The notes under the pieces were generated by a model that ran no database searches, was not told where the DNA came from, and worked only from the letters and a program-made list of their open reading frames with translations. Positions 36,501-47,041 of a stretch of DNA of 64,000 nucleotides are shown here, in pieces. The number at the start of each line of letters is the position of its first letter. Within the stretch, counting starts at the first letter, position 1. The stretch is from contig NC_133024.1 in NCBI RefSeq assembly GCF_048771995.1, positions 4,407,001 to 4,471,000 on the forward strand, in the 5' to 3' direction. Origin of the DNA: Taeniopygia guttata (Eukaryota; Chordata; Aves; Passeriformes; Estrildidae). Both the position numbers and the translations under genes were made by a program.

Positions 36501-39500
36501 GGCTCCAGGGACACCTCAGAGCACTTTCCAGCACCTAAAGGGGCTCCAAGACAGCTGGAGAGGGACTTTGGACAAGAATCTGGAGCGACAGGACAATAGG
36601 GAATGGTCTCCCACTGACAGAGGACAGGGTTAGATCGGCTATTGGGCAGAAATTCTTCCTTGGGAGGGTGGTGAGGCCCTGGCACAGGCTGTCTAGAGAA
36701 GCTGTGGCTGCCCCATCCCTGGAAGTACTCAAGGCCAGGTAGGATGGGGCTTGGCGCAGACTGGTCTAGTGGAAGGTGTCCCTGCCCATGGCAGGGCATT
36801 CCAACTGAATGAGCTTTAAGGTCCCTTTCAGCCCAGACCCTTTTTTGATTCTGTGCCTGCTGTCTTCTCCCCAGCAGCAGAGGAACGAGAACAAGGTTTG
36901 CTTTCTCCCCTGTTTCATGCACTGCTAGGGAAGAGACAACATAGAGTCTGGGGATGTGGGAGTGACAAGGTCCCACCTAGGAGGAAGGAGTGGATGTTCC
37001 TGAAGAGTTACCTCTCATTCTTCTCCCTCAACTCCTCCATTTCTTTGGGCTCCAGTTGGTCTTCTGCTTGCTTCTCATTGAGCTTTACCAAGTGATCAAT
37101 CCGCTGCTGCATCGTGGTGATCTGAGCATCTGGGGAAGGGGGCAAGAAAGGACCCGTTACCAACTTTTCATGTCACCTGAAGCCCCCACAACAGCATTTC
37201 TGCACAGAAACCCTCTGCAGCAGATCAAAGAGCCAGGCTACAAGTGCTGCTGCTCAGCATAGCTGTTGCTTCAGACATGGCTTTTGTTGCCCAGGATATA
37301 TAAGGGAATACAAGATAGAAAAAGGAACCTGGAGTCTCACTTGTGGCATGGCAGGATGGACCATGCATGAGCTGTGATGGGGTCACAACAGAAAAGTCAG
37401 AGAAACAAGAGGAAATCTCTGCCCAACAGACCCCTCCCTGCACCCCAGGACGTCCTGGACTGACCCTTCTCCATGATGAGCCTGTGATTCTCTGCCACCT
37501 CCACCTCCAGCTCTTCCTGTTTCTTTCTCTCAAAAGCCAGCTGCTCCTTCAGCCGCCGCAGCTGAAACTGGGGGGTCTGCATGATGTCCCCCATGGGTGA
37601 AGATGGAATGCTGGGCAGGCTGCAAGGAGACACACACAATCTGGATTATCCTGAGCCAGCACAGGCCCCACGCAGCCAGACTCACTCTGCTACCCCCATT
37701 TCTGGGGCAGGTTCTCCTGCCTGGATCCCCAAGGAACTGCTGCCTTAAAAATCTAGGACAAAACAACACACATACAAAACAATTTCAATAAAGGGGGTAA
37801 TATAAAAGCTGGTCTTTCATTGGAGGCCTCCAGGGGCAAATATGGAAAAATGCCTCCACTTGGAAACATGGTTTAGTGGTGGCCTCGGCAGTACCAAGGG
37901 CACAGTTGGACTCGATCATCTCAGAGGGCTTTTCCAACCTGAATGACTCCATAATTCTAAAAGGAGCTAGAGCCCAAGCTCACCTCCATCATCCATCCCC
38001 ACATCATGCCCAAGCAACGTGTAGCAGGACAGCACCAAGGCAGAACAGGGCATTCCGGGGAGTCAGTGTGCAGCCTGGCTCCATCTGCAGCTCCCAAAAT
38101 CCGCCCTACCCACTCCTCCCTTCCCTCATTTCCCCTGGCAGCCAGGAGGCAGGGCACATACTTGGTGCTGGGGAAGGAGGCGATCCTCTGCAGCTCCAGG
38201 AAACGCACCTCTCGCTTGTGTGGGAGAGAGTACACTGGGGAATGTTCCTCAGAGCTGCTGCTGCTGAACACACTGGACAAGGACAGCTCTGCTGAAAATA
38301 AAAAGGGAGAAGAAGGCTGGGATCTTTAATATCTAAGAGGCTGAGCAGCTGAAATCTCAGGGGCACGAGAACCACCAATTCCAGTAGGGATAGAGCTGAG
38401 GGAGCCAACGGAGAAAGCCATAAACATCCCCATCCCTCCTGCTACACAGGCCTTTCCCATCAACTCTGTTCCCACAAGACTGTCAGCATCCCACCTGCTC
38501 CTTTCCTCCATGGAAAGGCTGAGGTACTGCTGAGTAGGAAGAGCCAGCAGGTCTAAGGTAGCCCTATTCTTGGAGTTTACAGGGGACTGTTTTTTAGCTG
38601 AGCACGTCTGGGTTGTACAGCTGCCTTTACAGCTGGGCAGCTACAGGAAAAGCCAGGGCCCAGCACTTACCTTTCCTCTGCAGAAATGGCTCCAGATTCT
38701 CATTTAGGCACTCCTCGTTATCCAGCACAAATTTGACGATTGATGCCAGTTCAACCTGTGTTGGAGGAACTGCAGAGTTAGGGGCTCTGCTGCAGGTCAC
38801 AGGCAGCACCACAGCAGGCATGGGGCGGTGGGCAGCTACCTGCCTGCCTGTGCTGCTGCCCACACTTGCCACATGCTTTTGATAGCCCAAAGGAGCTTTT
38901 TGAACCCCAAAGGGATTACCTGAGTCTTGTAGTCAAATTCATTCCAGTCCCCAGAGTTCTTGGAACTCATGGAGGTGTGATACAGGAGCAGCACGGCCAC
39001 CTGAGCAAGGCAAGAAAAGCATGACTAACCCCAGGCAAGTCACAAGCACATTGGTGCCATCTGGGACTAAAACATGCCACACAGTTACCTTGGCCAGCTC
39101 CAGCTCCTCTCCATCCAGGAGTTTCTGTGCAGAGACAAGGTTTTCTGCAGCCAATTTGTGCCGGCAGTGCTCTGTACATGAAGCAGAATTCCCAGTCATA
39201 CAGGAGCCACTGGGCACACTGCCTCCCCTGAGGTGACACTCATGGCCACTTGTAATGCATCCCCAAGGAGAAGGGACATGAGGCAGGATGGGCTCCAGAG
39301 CTGATATCCCAGTGGTCAGCCTTGGCCATTAACTCTGACCGACTTTCATTCCCTTCCCTGGAATTCCACCCTAAATCCCAGCCTCCCCACCTTGGCATCT
39401 CCCCTCCAACATCAGCACAGAGAACTCCATCTCTGGGTGGGATGTGGTGTCTTCCCTCAAGGAAAGGCTGAGCAAGAATGTGAGATACTTCCCATTTCCC

Positions 39501-42500
39501 CTCCCAGGATTTCTGCTTGGGTTTTCGACTTGGATTTGAAGAGCTTGACACCAGGTACCCAACTAGGAAAACTGCTCCAAGGCAGCATCACCAGAGCAGC
39601 CCCTGGCACCCTGCCCTTCACACCCAGGACCTCCTTTGCCCTGAACCCAGGCTCTGACATGGATTTCCATCTGGAAGTTTCCCCTTCCACAGGCTGCTGC
39701 AGGAAAGCTGCTGGCACCTCGCAAAGCTGTGGATGTGGGGTGAGGGGGTCACTTTGTGCAGGGGGAAGCTGCAGACAGCAGACCAGACACCCTCAGAGGT
39801 CGGGGCACCGAGCAGGGGCAGTCACTTTCCCCAGCACCAGTGGAGGGTCTTACTCTTTAGGAAACCATGGATGAAGGAGATCCTCTCTGGCAGCGGCTGC
39901 TCCAGCACAGACTCTCCTTCCTTGCTCCTGTGGCTGGAAGAGAGCAGGGTTTGCATTAACTCCTTCTGGAGGGATTAGACCAACACTGAGTTTTGTGCAG
40001 CAGGGTTTGCTGAGCCAGGGGTTGGCTCTGGGGCACTGCTCTGCCTTCTGCCCCCACACCAGGGCCAGCAGAGCCAGGACCAACAGGAATACCCTGGCAT
40101 CTCCCTGCTGGGAGAGCAGCTGGAGCAGGGCAGCCAACCCCCCCCTGCACTGCTTCCTATTCTGCCTGCCAGCCCATCCAGCGTAGCACAGGGAGCTTGT
40201 GGTGGCCCCTCTGGCCTGGAAGTACCACAGGGGCAGTCCATGCGTGGAGCCTGGGGCTTTTCTTGCTGGATTTTGGGGAGGCCAAAGCTTCCTCTTGCTC
40301 TTATTTATGACTACATTCCTCCTGAGCAGCCACCAGTTCATGGAATATCCTGAGCTGGAAAGGACCCACAAGGGTCATTGAACCCAAGTGCAGCTCAGAA
40401 ATGGCATGGCCAAAACCCACACCAATCATGCTTGACCAGCACTGCTTCAGTACTGTCACTTACTCCCAAAGTGCCAAGACCAGGATCCTGGCCTGGGACA
40501 GGGGCTGCCACAAGGATTTGCTCCTCCTCACAGATTTCCCCTCATGCCACCAGGAGCTCCTCAGATCAGCCAGCTGCTGTGGCAGCTGCCCTGCTGCCAC
40601 CCCACTGTATCAGCAATGGCCAGGCCTCTTTAGAGAGCACACGCCACCAGGATCCCACTAATCCGAGCTGGAGCACAGACCCAGGAGATTAACCAGGTCT
40701 GACTAAATATATCTGCGGTGCAGCTCCTTCCTCCCCACCCACTGCAGGCAGATCCCTGCTCCAGGCAGGCTCTCCTTGCCCTGCACAGGAGGTAATTATA
40801 GTTGACAGGCTCTCAGTGAGCCTCCCTCCCTCCAGAAGGGTTTGAGAGCAAAGCATGGCAGCCTCACACGCTCTCAATTTGTTTTGCCAGCTCCTTAACC
40901 ACCAGGCTTTGTCCCACCTCTGATGCCCATAATGGCCTGTAAATGTTAGTTGCCCCTTGATCCCAGGGAACAAACACAATTCCTGAAGGAGGGATTCCTC
41001 CCACCCCTGCCCAGCCACCTCAGGTCCCAGGAATGAGCACACAGGCTCCATCCTGACCACACTCTATTCAGCAGCAGCCTGACAAGGCAACAGAAGCACT
41101 TCATGAGGCAGAAACTGCCATTCTTTACACTGCTTTCCAGATAAAAGGTTTCCTCAGGATCCCAAGGCTGCCACTCAGGAAAACTTGCTGGGCTGTTCCC
41201 TCACCAGAGGGACATCAACAGAAATGAATAATCACCTGTGTAGCTGCAGGAACCCCTGTGCCACTGGCAGCAACACTCAGGTCTTTTCTTAAATACCAGG
41301 AGCAAACCCAGATATTAAGTGCCAGATGTGATAACAAGCCTCAAATGACAGGAACTCTGACCAAAGAATTTCCTGGGCAGCTCTGTGGGACCCAACAGCT
41401 CTGCAGGCAGAGCAATGGCACAGAGGAATGGAGATTCCTGCATCTCATATGCCAGAGGAGGAGTAAACACCCCAAGACCCCCACTGCCACCCTGCCCAAG
41501 ACAGGAGCCCCTTAGCTCCTGGAGGCTGAGGCCATGGCTCCAGGGACAGTGCAGACCCAGCTGAGTGCTTTGAAATGTGTACACAGCTCCCCATACTCAC
41601 ATTTTGTGGATAATTCTGATGAAGACACTACAGTCCTGGAGCTGGGACAGATCATTGAGGGGATCAGGACAAACCTTTGTGCTGTTCACCTAGAAATGGG
41701 GTGGGACAGTCAGAAGGCAGAAACCAAGACAAAACTATGCAGTGCCACTCAAGTCCTGGCAGGGGACAGCAAGACTGGTCTGGGGGTGAAAGTAAATCTA
41801 CCCCTTTAAACCACCCCTTCCCAAGGAACAGATGAACATGATTCCCACAGCCCCACATCTGGGAGTCTGGCACAAGTCCCATTTTTCACACTGCTGGACC
41901 CCTCTTCCCTGGAGAGGCTGAGAGACCTGAGGGTGTTCAGCCTGAAGAAGAGAAGGCTCCAGGGAGACCTTAAGAGTTCCTGCCAGTGCCTAAAGAGGCT
42001 TCAAAGGAGCTGGAGAGGAACTTTGGACAAAGGCCTGGAGTGACAGGACAAGAGGGAATGGCTTCCCACTAACAGAGACAGGGTTAGATGGGATATTGGG
42101 AAGAAATTCTTCCGTGTAAGGGTTGTCCATAGAAGCCATGGCTGCCCTATCCCTGGAAGTGTTCAAGGCTTGGTTGGATGTTGTTTGGAGCAAGCTGGTC
42201 TAGTGGGAGGTCTCCCTGACCATGGCAGGGCATTCCAGTTGAATGAGCTTAAAAGCCCTTTCTAACCCAAACAATTCTATGAGTTTTCACTTGGACACAG
42301 CAATGCTTTGTGAGACAGATCCAACAACCCCTTTACAATACAGCTGCTACCTGCTTCAGGCTCAGCTCCATCTCCCAGGCAGTTTCCATGACCAGACCAA
42401 GCCATTCCAGCATTTCTGGTTGCTCAACAGGAAGGGTGAGCAAGGCTTCTCCTGCAAACACCCACCTGCCCAGGAATGGTAGGAACTGGACTACCCTAGG

Positions 42501-42638
42501 ACCTGCCCCAGCCACAATCCCTCCTGTGACAAGCCTCAGCATCGAGCCTCAAAGCTGCCAGGGCTGGCAGCAGCATGCAGGGGAGGGGGGACTTACCCAA
42601 GCAAGGAGAGCAGCAACTCTTGCACCGTGAAGAGACAT
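27555..42638 (-). CDS. NUMA1: NUMA1, nuclear mitotic apparatus protein, 1677 aa
   Basis: Large coiled-coil protein that focuses microtubules at spindle poles and links dynein-dynactin to LGN at the cell cortex. Twenty-five coding exons, all phase-compatible, total 5034 bp: 42597-42638, 41601-41689, 39854-39927, 39089-39171, 38920-39000, 38671-38755, 38162-38291, 37465-37619, 37012-37129, 35475-35592, 35024-35164, 34289-34411, 31896-33992, 31212-31253, 31037-31105, 30824-30934, 30525-30743, 30309-30445, 30001-30217, 29019-29286, 28784-28920, 28496-28684, 28029-28139, 27780-27941 and 27555-27590. Residues 1-150 are the hook-like head (VNSTKVCPDPLNDLSQLQDC). Coiled coil runs from about 195 to 1300; one 2097-bp exon encodes residues 414-1112. 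The tail holds RKTRSAHRRTTINITMT, LPGYRPVTRSS, DEPEQLDDWNRIAELQ and QSMAFSILNTP. Human NUMA1 is about 2115 residues, the difference lying mainly in the large exon. Introns carry CR1s and a solo LTR. Confidence 0.95.
29300..29940 (-). mobile_element. CR1 LINE fragment in NUMA1 intron
   Basis: Minus-strand CR1, about 640 bp: GGCCTTGAACACTTCCAGG, CACAGCTTCTCTGGGCAACC, GAAGAATTTCTTCCCAATATC and CAGCTCTGCAGGTGGCATCTC. Confidence 0.9.
31294..31730 (-). mobile_element. CR1 LINE 3' fragment in NUMA1 intron
   Basis: Minus-strand CR1 starting TCATAGAATCATGGAGTC with GTTGGAAAAGCCCTCTGAG and TTTTTTCCTAATATCCAACC. Confidence 0.9.
34521..34812 (-). mobile_element. Solo LTR (fossil), 292 bp, perfect 6-bp target duplication
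   Basis: Bounded by TGTCGCTATAGG and GGGTGACA, so the ends are TGTC...GACA. It is flanked by the exact direct repeat GCTTTG (34515-34520 and 34813-34818). On the minus strand a TATA-like AAGTATAAAAG is followed by AATAAA, so it points minus, the same way as NUMA1. A 6-bp duplication fits a class II (ERVK-like) family. It lies in the NUMA1 intron between exons 34289-34411 and 35024-35164. Confidence 0.8.
35990..36860 (+). mobile_element. CR1 LINE fragment, about 870 bp
   Basis: The longest CR1 here, plus strand: GTGTGGGCAACAAGGGAGGAG, ACCCCACCTGCAGAGCAGCC, GAAATTCTTCCTTGGGAGGG, CCCATCCCTGGAAGTACTCAAGGCC. It lies in a NUMA1 intron, antisense to the gene. Confidence 0.9.
37862..37962 (+). mobile_element. 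CR1 LINE 3' end
   Basis: Plus strand: GTTTAGTGGTGGCCTCGGCAG, GACTCGATCATCTCAGAGGG, TTTTCCAACCTGAATGACTC. A short fragment in a NUMA1 intron. Confidence 0.85.
40338..40420 (-). mobile_element. CR1 LINE fragment, short
   Basis: Minus strand: TGGAATATCCTGAGCTGGAAAGGACCCACAAGG. It resembles another CR1 subfamily's 3' region. In a NUMA1 intron. Confidence 0.65.
41885..42285 (+). mobile_element. CR1 LINE 3' fragment
   Basis: Plus strand: AGGCTGAGAGACCTGAGGGTGTTCAGCCTG, GAAGAAATTCTTCCGTG, TCCCTGGAAGTGTTCAAGGC. In NUMA1, just before the first coding introns. Confidence 0.9.
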
Positions 42639-43270
42639 TGTGGCCAACCTATCAGGTCCCTGTCCAGACCTAAAAACACCAACAAATGGGTGGGAGAAGG
42701 GGAATAAAAAAGGTAGAGTATAGTAATTATGTTACTAAATTACTTGCACCCAGCATCAGGCATTTGTACCCACCAAGGGAGGATGAGTCCCTGCATCTGG
42801 GACATCCCAGCTGTTAGGGAGCAGCCAGCACCCTCCTGCTTCCCCACAGGCACAGAGTGGGAAGCAATGCTGAGCAGCAGCCAGGTCTACTCCCACAGAT
42901 TAGGATCCTGACATGGGGTCAGTGGAAAACTGCTGCTCGGGCTCCTCATTCTCCTGCTGTGCCTTCTTCCCTCCCTCTCACCTCCAATGTCACTAACATT
43001 TCTTGCCCAGCAAGGCAGTGGCCAAGCCATTGAAGCGCTGCCAGCTCCCCTTCCCAGAGCTGCTAGTGAAAAAACCTCCTGCTGAGGTACAGGGAGCTCT
43101 CTGGGCATCACTGCATTAGGTGGGAGCAGGGATGAGCTGCCCTGACAGGATCTGGGATCACTGCCAGGTCCCCTTCACAGCGACCTTTGCCTCCACGCTG
43201 GCTGTCCCCAGTGCCACCCTGGTAGCCTTCCAGGGGAGGGAACTGCTGGGAGCCAAAAAGTCACCTAGAT

Positions 43271-43316
43271 AAGGAGGGAGCTCCTCACCCTGTAAGGAGG
43301 GAGCTCCTCACCCTGT
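43271..43316. repeat. 23-bp direct duplication
   Basis: AAGGAGGGAGCTCCTCACCCTGT occurs twice back to back in NUMA1 intron 1. Both copies are identical. Confidence 0.9.
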
Positions 43317-44305
43317 ATTGCACCTGAACACTGCTCGGGATCAGCCAACCAGCCACGGTGGCTTTAGGGAGTACAGAGCTCCCACTGCTGTCGGTCCAGC
43401 TGGGAAGCATGGAGAGGTCCTCCCTCCAATTTGGCTAAAATCCAGCTCCCTGTGCCATGGCTGGGTCACTCAACAACTACTGTCCCTCCCCCTGGTGGCA
43501 CAGCCAAGACCTCTCACTAAAAATCCACAGTGCAAAGCACTCGAGCAGCACTGGATGCAAACCCTCGGAGAAAACCAGCGTCGAGGTGGGTTTTACCAGA
43601 ACCAGCCTGCAAACACACTGGTTCCTGGTGTGAGATCTACACAGCGGGCAGGGCTACCCGCTGTTGCCGCGGTCACAGCCTGGCTTGTCCCTGGTGCCAC
43701 CGGCCACCCTGAGCATCCGAGACAACGCCATGCCCCTCGGTGAGGACGCGCCATTCGTGATGGCAGGCGGGAAGTGCTCGGGGAGCCCGCCAGCGGCCGT
43801 GAGCGCCTCCCAGCCGCATCCCCGAAAAGAGCAGCTGCAGGGGGGCGGCGGGGACCGGGGAACGAGCCCGGAGGTGGCGGCGGCGGCGGCATTGTCCTTC
43901 CCCCCCTTCCCCCGCGCCGCTCCGGTCACAACACGGCGTTACGCAAGCCCGCGCTCCGGAGCTGCCAGCGCGCCGGGGGACGATCCCGCGGGGCCCGGGC
44001 TGTCCCAGGCCAGGGGTCCGGCTGCGGGAAGCAGAGTGAGCGACCCACGGCACCCCCCGGTACGGACGGGCCCGCAGCCGGCGCGGGGCGGAGGGGAAAG
44101 CAGCCGCCGACCCGAGCGCCCGGATGTTGGCGAGCCCGCCGCGGCCACCCCCGGCCCCGGGGACCCGCACCTCGGGCCGGGAGCCGCACGCTGCGGAGAG
44201 GCGGAGGAGCTCGGCGAGCTGAGCTTCGCCGCCCCCGCCTCGCTCCCCACAGCCCCGCGGAAAACAAAACGAGGAAGAGGCAGAAAGTCTTTGTTGGGGC
44301 CTTAC

Positions 44306-44700
44306 CGTCGTCGGCGCGTTGGGGTTAATCCGCCATGAGCGTTGCAGGCCAGGAAGGGCCGGGGAGCCAGCGGCCACGCACAAAAGAAAAGTTGTTGAGC
44401 TTCTCTTCGGCGGGGCTGGCAGGCGGCGGTTCCCCTTCCTGGCCCTGCGCCACCCCACGTCACCGCGCCGGGCCGCGCTCCTTAAAGGCGCACGGCACCG
44501 AAACCTCCGGCGCCCCGCCGTGGGGACGGGAAGCGCCCGACCCCGGCCGCGCTCGCTGCCGCCACCCTGCCCCGGCCAGCGACGGAGAGCGGTGCCGCTG
44601 GGCCCGGCACTGACCCGCTCCCGGCCCCAGCACGGCTCGGGAAAGAATGGCCCCCGATGCTACGTCTCCCTCTGCACTGACTGGACTCACATCCCAGCTG
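44306..44700 (-). promoter_or_regulatory. NUMA1 untranslated first exon and CpG promoter
   Basis: On the minus strand GACGACG|GTAAGG places a strong donor at 44305, ending a probable untranslated exon upstream of the NUMA1 start exon at 42638. CpG density is high from about 43,660 to 45,540, so more than one start site is possible. No TATA box seen. Confidence 0.5.
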
Positions 44701-45179
44701 ACCCCTGAAAAACTCCCCCCGACACGCACACACCCCCGCGGGCACGGATTCAAGGGGAACCGGACGCTACGGGCCACCAGCTAGACGAGGGAGGAGGAGT
44801 CGGGCGAGGAAGGGGCGCTGCTGTTCCGGAGACTCTCGGAAGTCATCTCCGCAGTGCCTGGGCTGCCTGGGGAGGCTCAGGGCCGCGGGATGGGGCACAA
44901 GGAAGGGCACAAGGAGAAGGCTCTTTGGAACCGGCGCTGGGGGCAGCAGAGGAACTTGCGAGGAACGCGGTCGCCGACGCCGCTGAACTTGGCCCGAGAC
45001 GGAGGCTGTGCCACAGCTCGCCCGAGGGTTCCGCGCTTTGCCCGCCTCTGGCACAGCCTCGCTCTGCGGCCCTGAATTCACCCCCGCCGAGGGAACCACC
45101 GGGTCCCGCCCGGCGATTGACCTCAGCTCTCCCCGTACCGTGACCGTGGCGGTGAATCCGGTCCGTCTTCGGCGTCGCC
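44701..45179. other. GC-rich non-coding stretch
   Basis: CpG-rich sequence between the NUMA1 promoter and the 30-bp array. Long open frames on both strands result from the lack of stop codons in GC-rich DNA. No domain recognised. Confidence 0.5.
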
Positions 45180-45386
45180 GGGGCTCCAGCAGTATTGACG
45201 ATGCTCTGCGGGGCTCCAGCAGTACGGATGATGCTCTGGGGGGCTCCAGCAGTACTAATGATGCCGTGGGGGGCTCCAGCGGTACTAACGATGCTTTGGG
45301 GGCTCCAGCAGTACGGATGATGCCCCGGGGGTTCCAGCAGTATTGGCGGTGCCCTGGGGGTTCCAGCAGTATTGGCGGTGCTCTGG
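45180..45386. repeat. Seven-copy tandem array of about 30 bp
   Basis: Units follow GGGGCTCCAGCAGTACGGAT GATGCTCTG with 1-5 changes each; the last two change to GGGTTCCAGCAGTATTGG. Because most units are 30 bp, both strands stay open and encode 10-residue repeats (EPPRASSVLL on the minus strand). Probably not protein coding. Confidence 0.85.
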
Positions 45387-45599
45387 AAGCTGTCGGGCCC
45401 GGGCCGCGGCCGCTCTTATTCGAACGGCAGCTCCCGCCCCCGCTGCCGCCCATTGGGCACCGGCGGGCCGGGGGGCGGCACACGGGCGGGCGGACCGCGA
45501 ACCGCGGGGTCCGGCACTCGCGTTGGGCTGCAGGGACAGCGCTCTGCCGGTCACCGGGACCCTCGCGGGGCCGTGGGCTATCTGGGGGACACATGCAGC

Positions 45600-46034
45600 A
45601 GACTTGAAAACTTATTTTTCTTGCCTGAGTAACAACCCAAGTGGAACAGTATTTTTGTTGTTGAACCTTCAACCAAATTAAATTGTGGCCAGGATGGAAA
45701 ACTACTATGACTAAAGCCCACTCTCTTGCAACCTTCTAGACAGCAATCCAAAGCGAGACCCTTTGAGCTCTCAATTATAAGGGGCTAATGCATACTGAAG
45801 CCCACTCTCTATAAACCACAGTCCAAAATAAATCTCACTGAAAATTCTATTCCCAGAACATAGGAGAGCTAATGTGTACGTCTCAAACATAGATAACTGG
45901 ATGGTTGTGGCGTCTAGCAAGGACTGTTGGTAATAAACTAGGACTGCTGATCTTAACACGCCATAACAAGGTATGGCTAAAGAAGAGAGGCAAGGTGAGA
46001 TAGAGCAGCACTGGGAAAACATCCTTGTTGTAGG
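45600..46034. other. AT-rich stretch, origin unknown
   Basis: A sharp drop in GC after 45,600. It may belong to the same repeat as the LTR-like piece to its right. No coding signal seen. Confidence 0.4.
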
Positions 46035-46372
46035 AAAAACATCCTTGTTGTAGTTCCTGCTGATAAGCACAAGACAGTACAGCATAAGCACAGGAATGAG
46101 TGGCAGGGAGTGGGCACGGACTACGGGGTAGGATTAAGACGATCAAAGACCCCTAAACCCCTCTGACCCATTTCCAGGAAGAACAGACTGCACATGATAA
46201 CTAATTTGCATAGAAAATGAGAACTCCATCTTCAGGTTGGGGAAACCTACCCATAAAAAGGTACCCTGCAATTTCCATGCCAAGTGTGTAATTTACTAAT
46301 AAAACTTTCTGATTATTTCCCAGCCCTGACTTTTGACATTCCTTTGGACCATGAGCATTTAGGAATCTCAGG
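46035..46372 (+). mobile_element. Possible LTR remnant (fossil)
   Basis: An LTR-like arrangement: a TATA-like CCCATAAAAAGG at about 46,250 and AATAAAACT at about 46,300, in AT-richer sequence unlike its GC-rich neighbours (45,600-46,400). A short direct duplication, AACATCCTTGTTGTAG, sits at its left edge (46,020-46,055). Ends are uncertain and the family is not identified. Confidence 0.4.
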
Positions 46373-46537
46373 TGCCTCCTTCCCCTTAAAGGTGGGTCCT
46401 CTTGTCCCTGTGGCACATGATCGAAGAGGTGACAGGGGTCAGACAGATGTGCACCATACACCAGGGCATGGCTCCCCCACCACGTCCATTCTGTGTCCGA
46501 CAGAGAACAGCGGAGACAGGCACTGGATGAACGTGGC

Positions 46538-46543
46538 TTTATT
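46538..46543 (-). terminator. LAMTOR1 polyadenylation signal AATAAA
   Basis: Minus-strand AATAAA about 500 bp past the LAMTOR1 stop; it defines a 3' UTR from 47041 to about 46,520. Confidence 0.7.
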
Positions 46544-46815
46544 GACTGTGGCAAAAAATAATAATTAAAAAAACCCAACAAAACCAAAAACCAAACAACC
46601 AAAACAAAGGTCTAAACATGTAAAAAGGAGAAGGGATGGTGTTGGAGCCACCAGGCCCCATGCAGAGCATCACATCTGCCTGGCTCCAGCCCACCTGTCC
46701 TGGTAACCTGGCACATGGTGCTGACCCACACCAGGGCCTCCTTGCAGCAGCTGTTCCCTTTGTGCTTGTCCCTGTGCAAGGCAGCGTCCAGCTGACACAG
46801 CCTGCTCCCCACGCA

Positions 46816-46839
46816 CACCCACCCACCCACCCACCCACG
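46816..46839. repeat. CCCA microsatellite
   Basis: About six CCCA units within the inferred LAMTOR1 3' UTR. Confidence 0.9.
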
Positions 46840-47041
46840 AGGAGGAGAAAGCCTCAAGCAATGTAGGTGGGCTCAATGTGCCAATGACGTGCGCCTTGGC
46901 ATTTAGTAGGAAACGGGATATCTGTCCAAGTTCTGTGGCAGCAGCATGGGGAGGGAAGGGATATAAAGAGGGAAAAAAAAAAAAATCAGGAAAAAACCAA
47001 AAACAACCCAAAGCGCTGAAGCAGCAGTGGTGGGGGCAGGT

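Noticed and set aside
43664-44458. GC-rich open frames over the NUMA1 CpG island, both strands
   Set aside because: Overlapping frames in a CpG island with no shared motif; better read as promoter and untranslated exon.
44767-45672. A 301-codon minus-strand gene with decapeptide repeats
   Set aside because: The open frame comes from GC-rich DNA plus a 30-bp array; nothing outside the repeat looks conserved.
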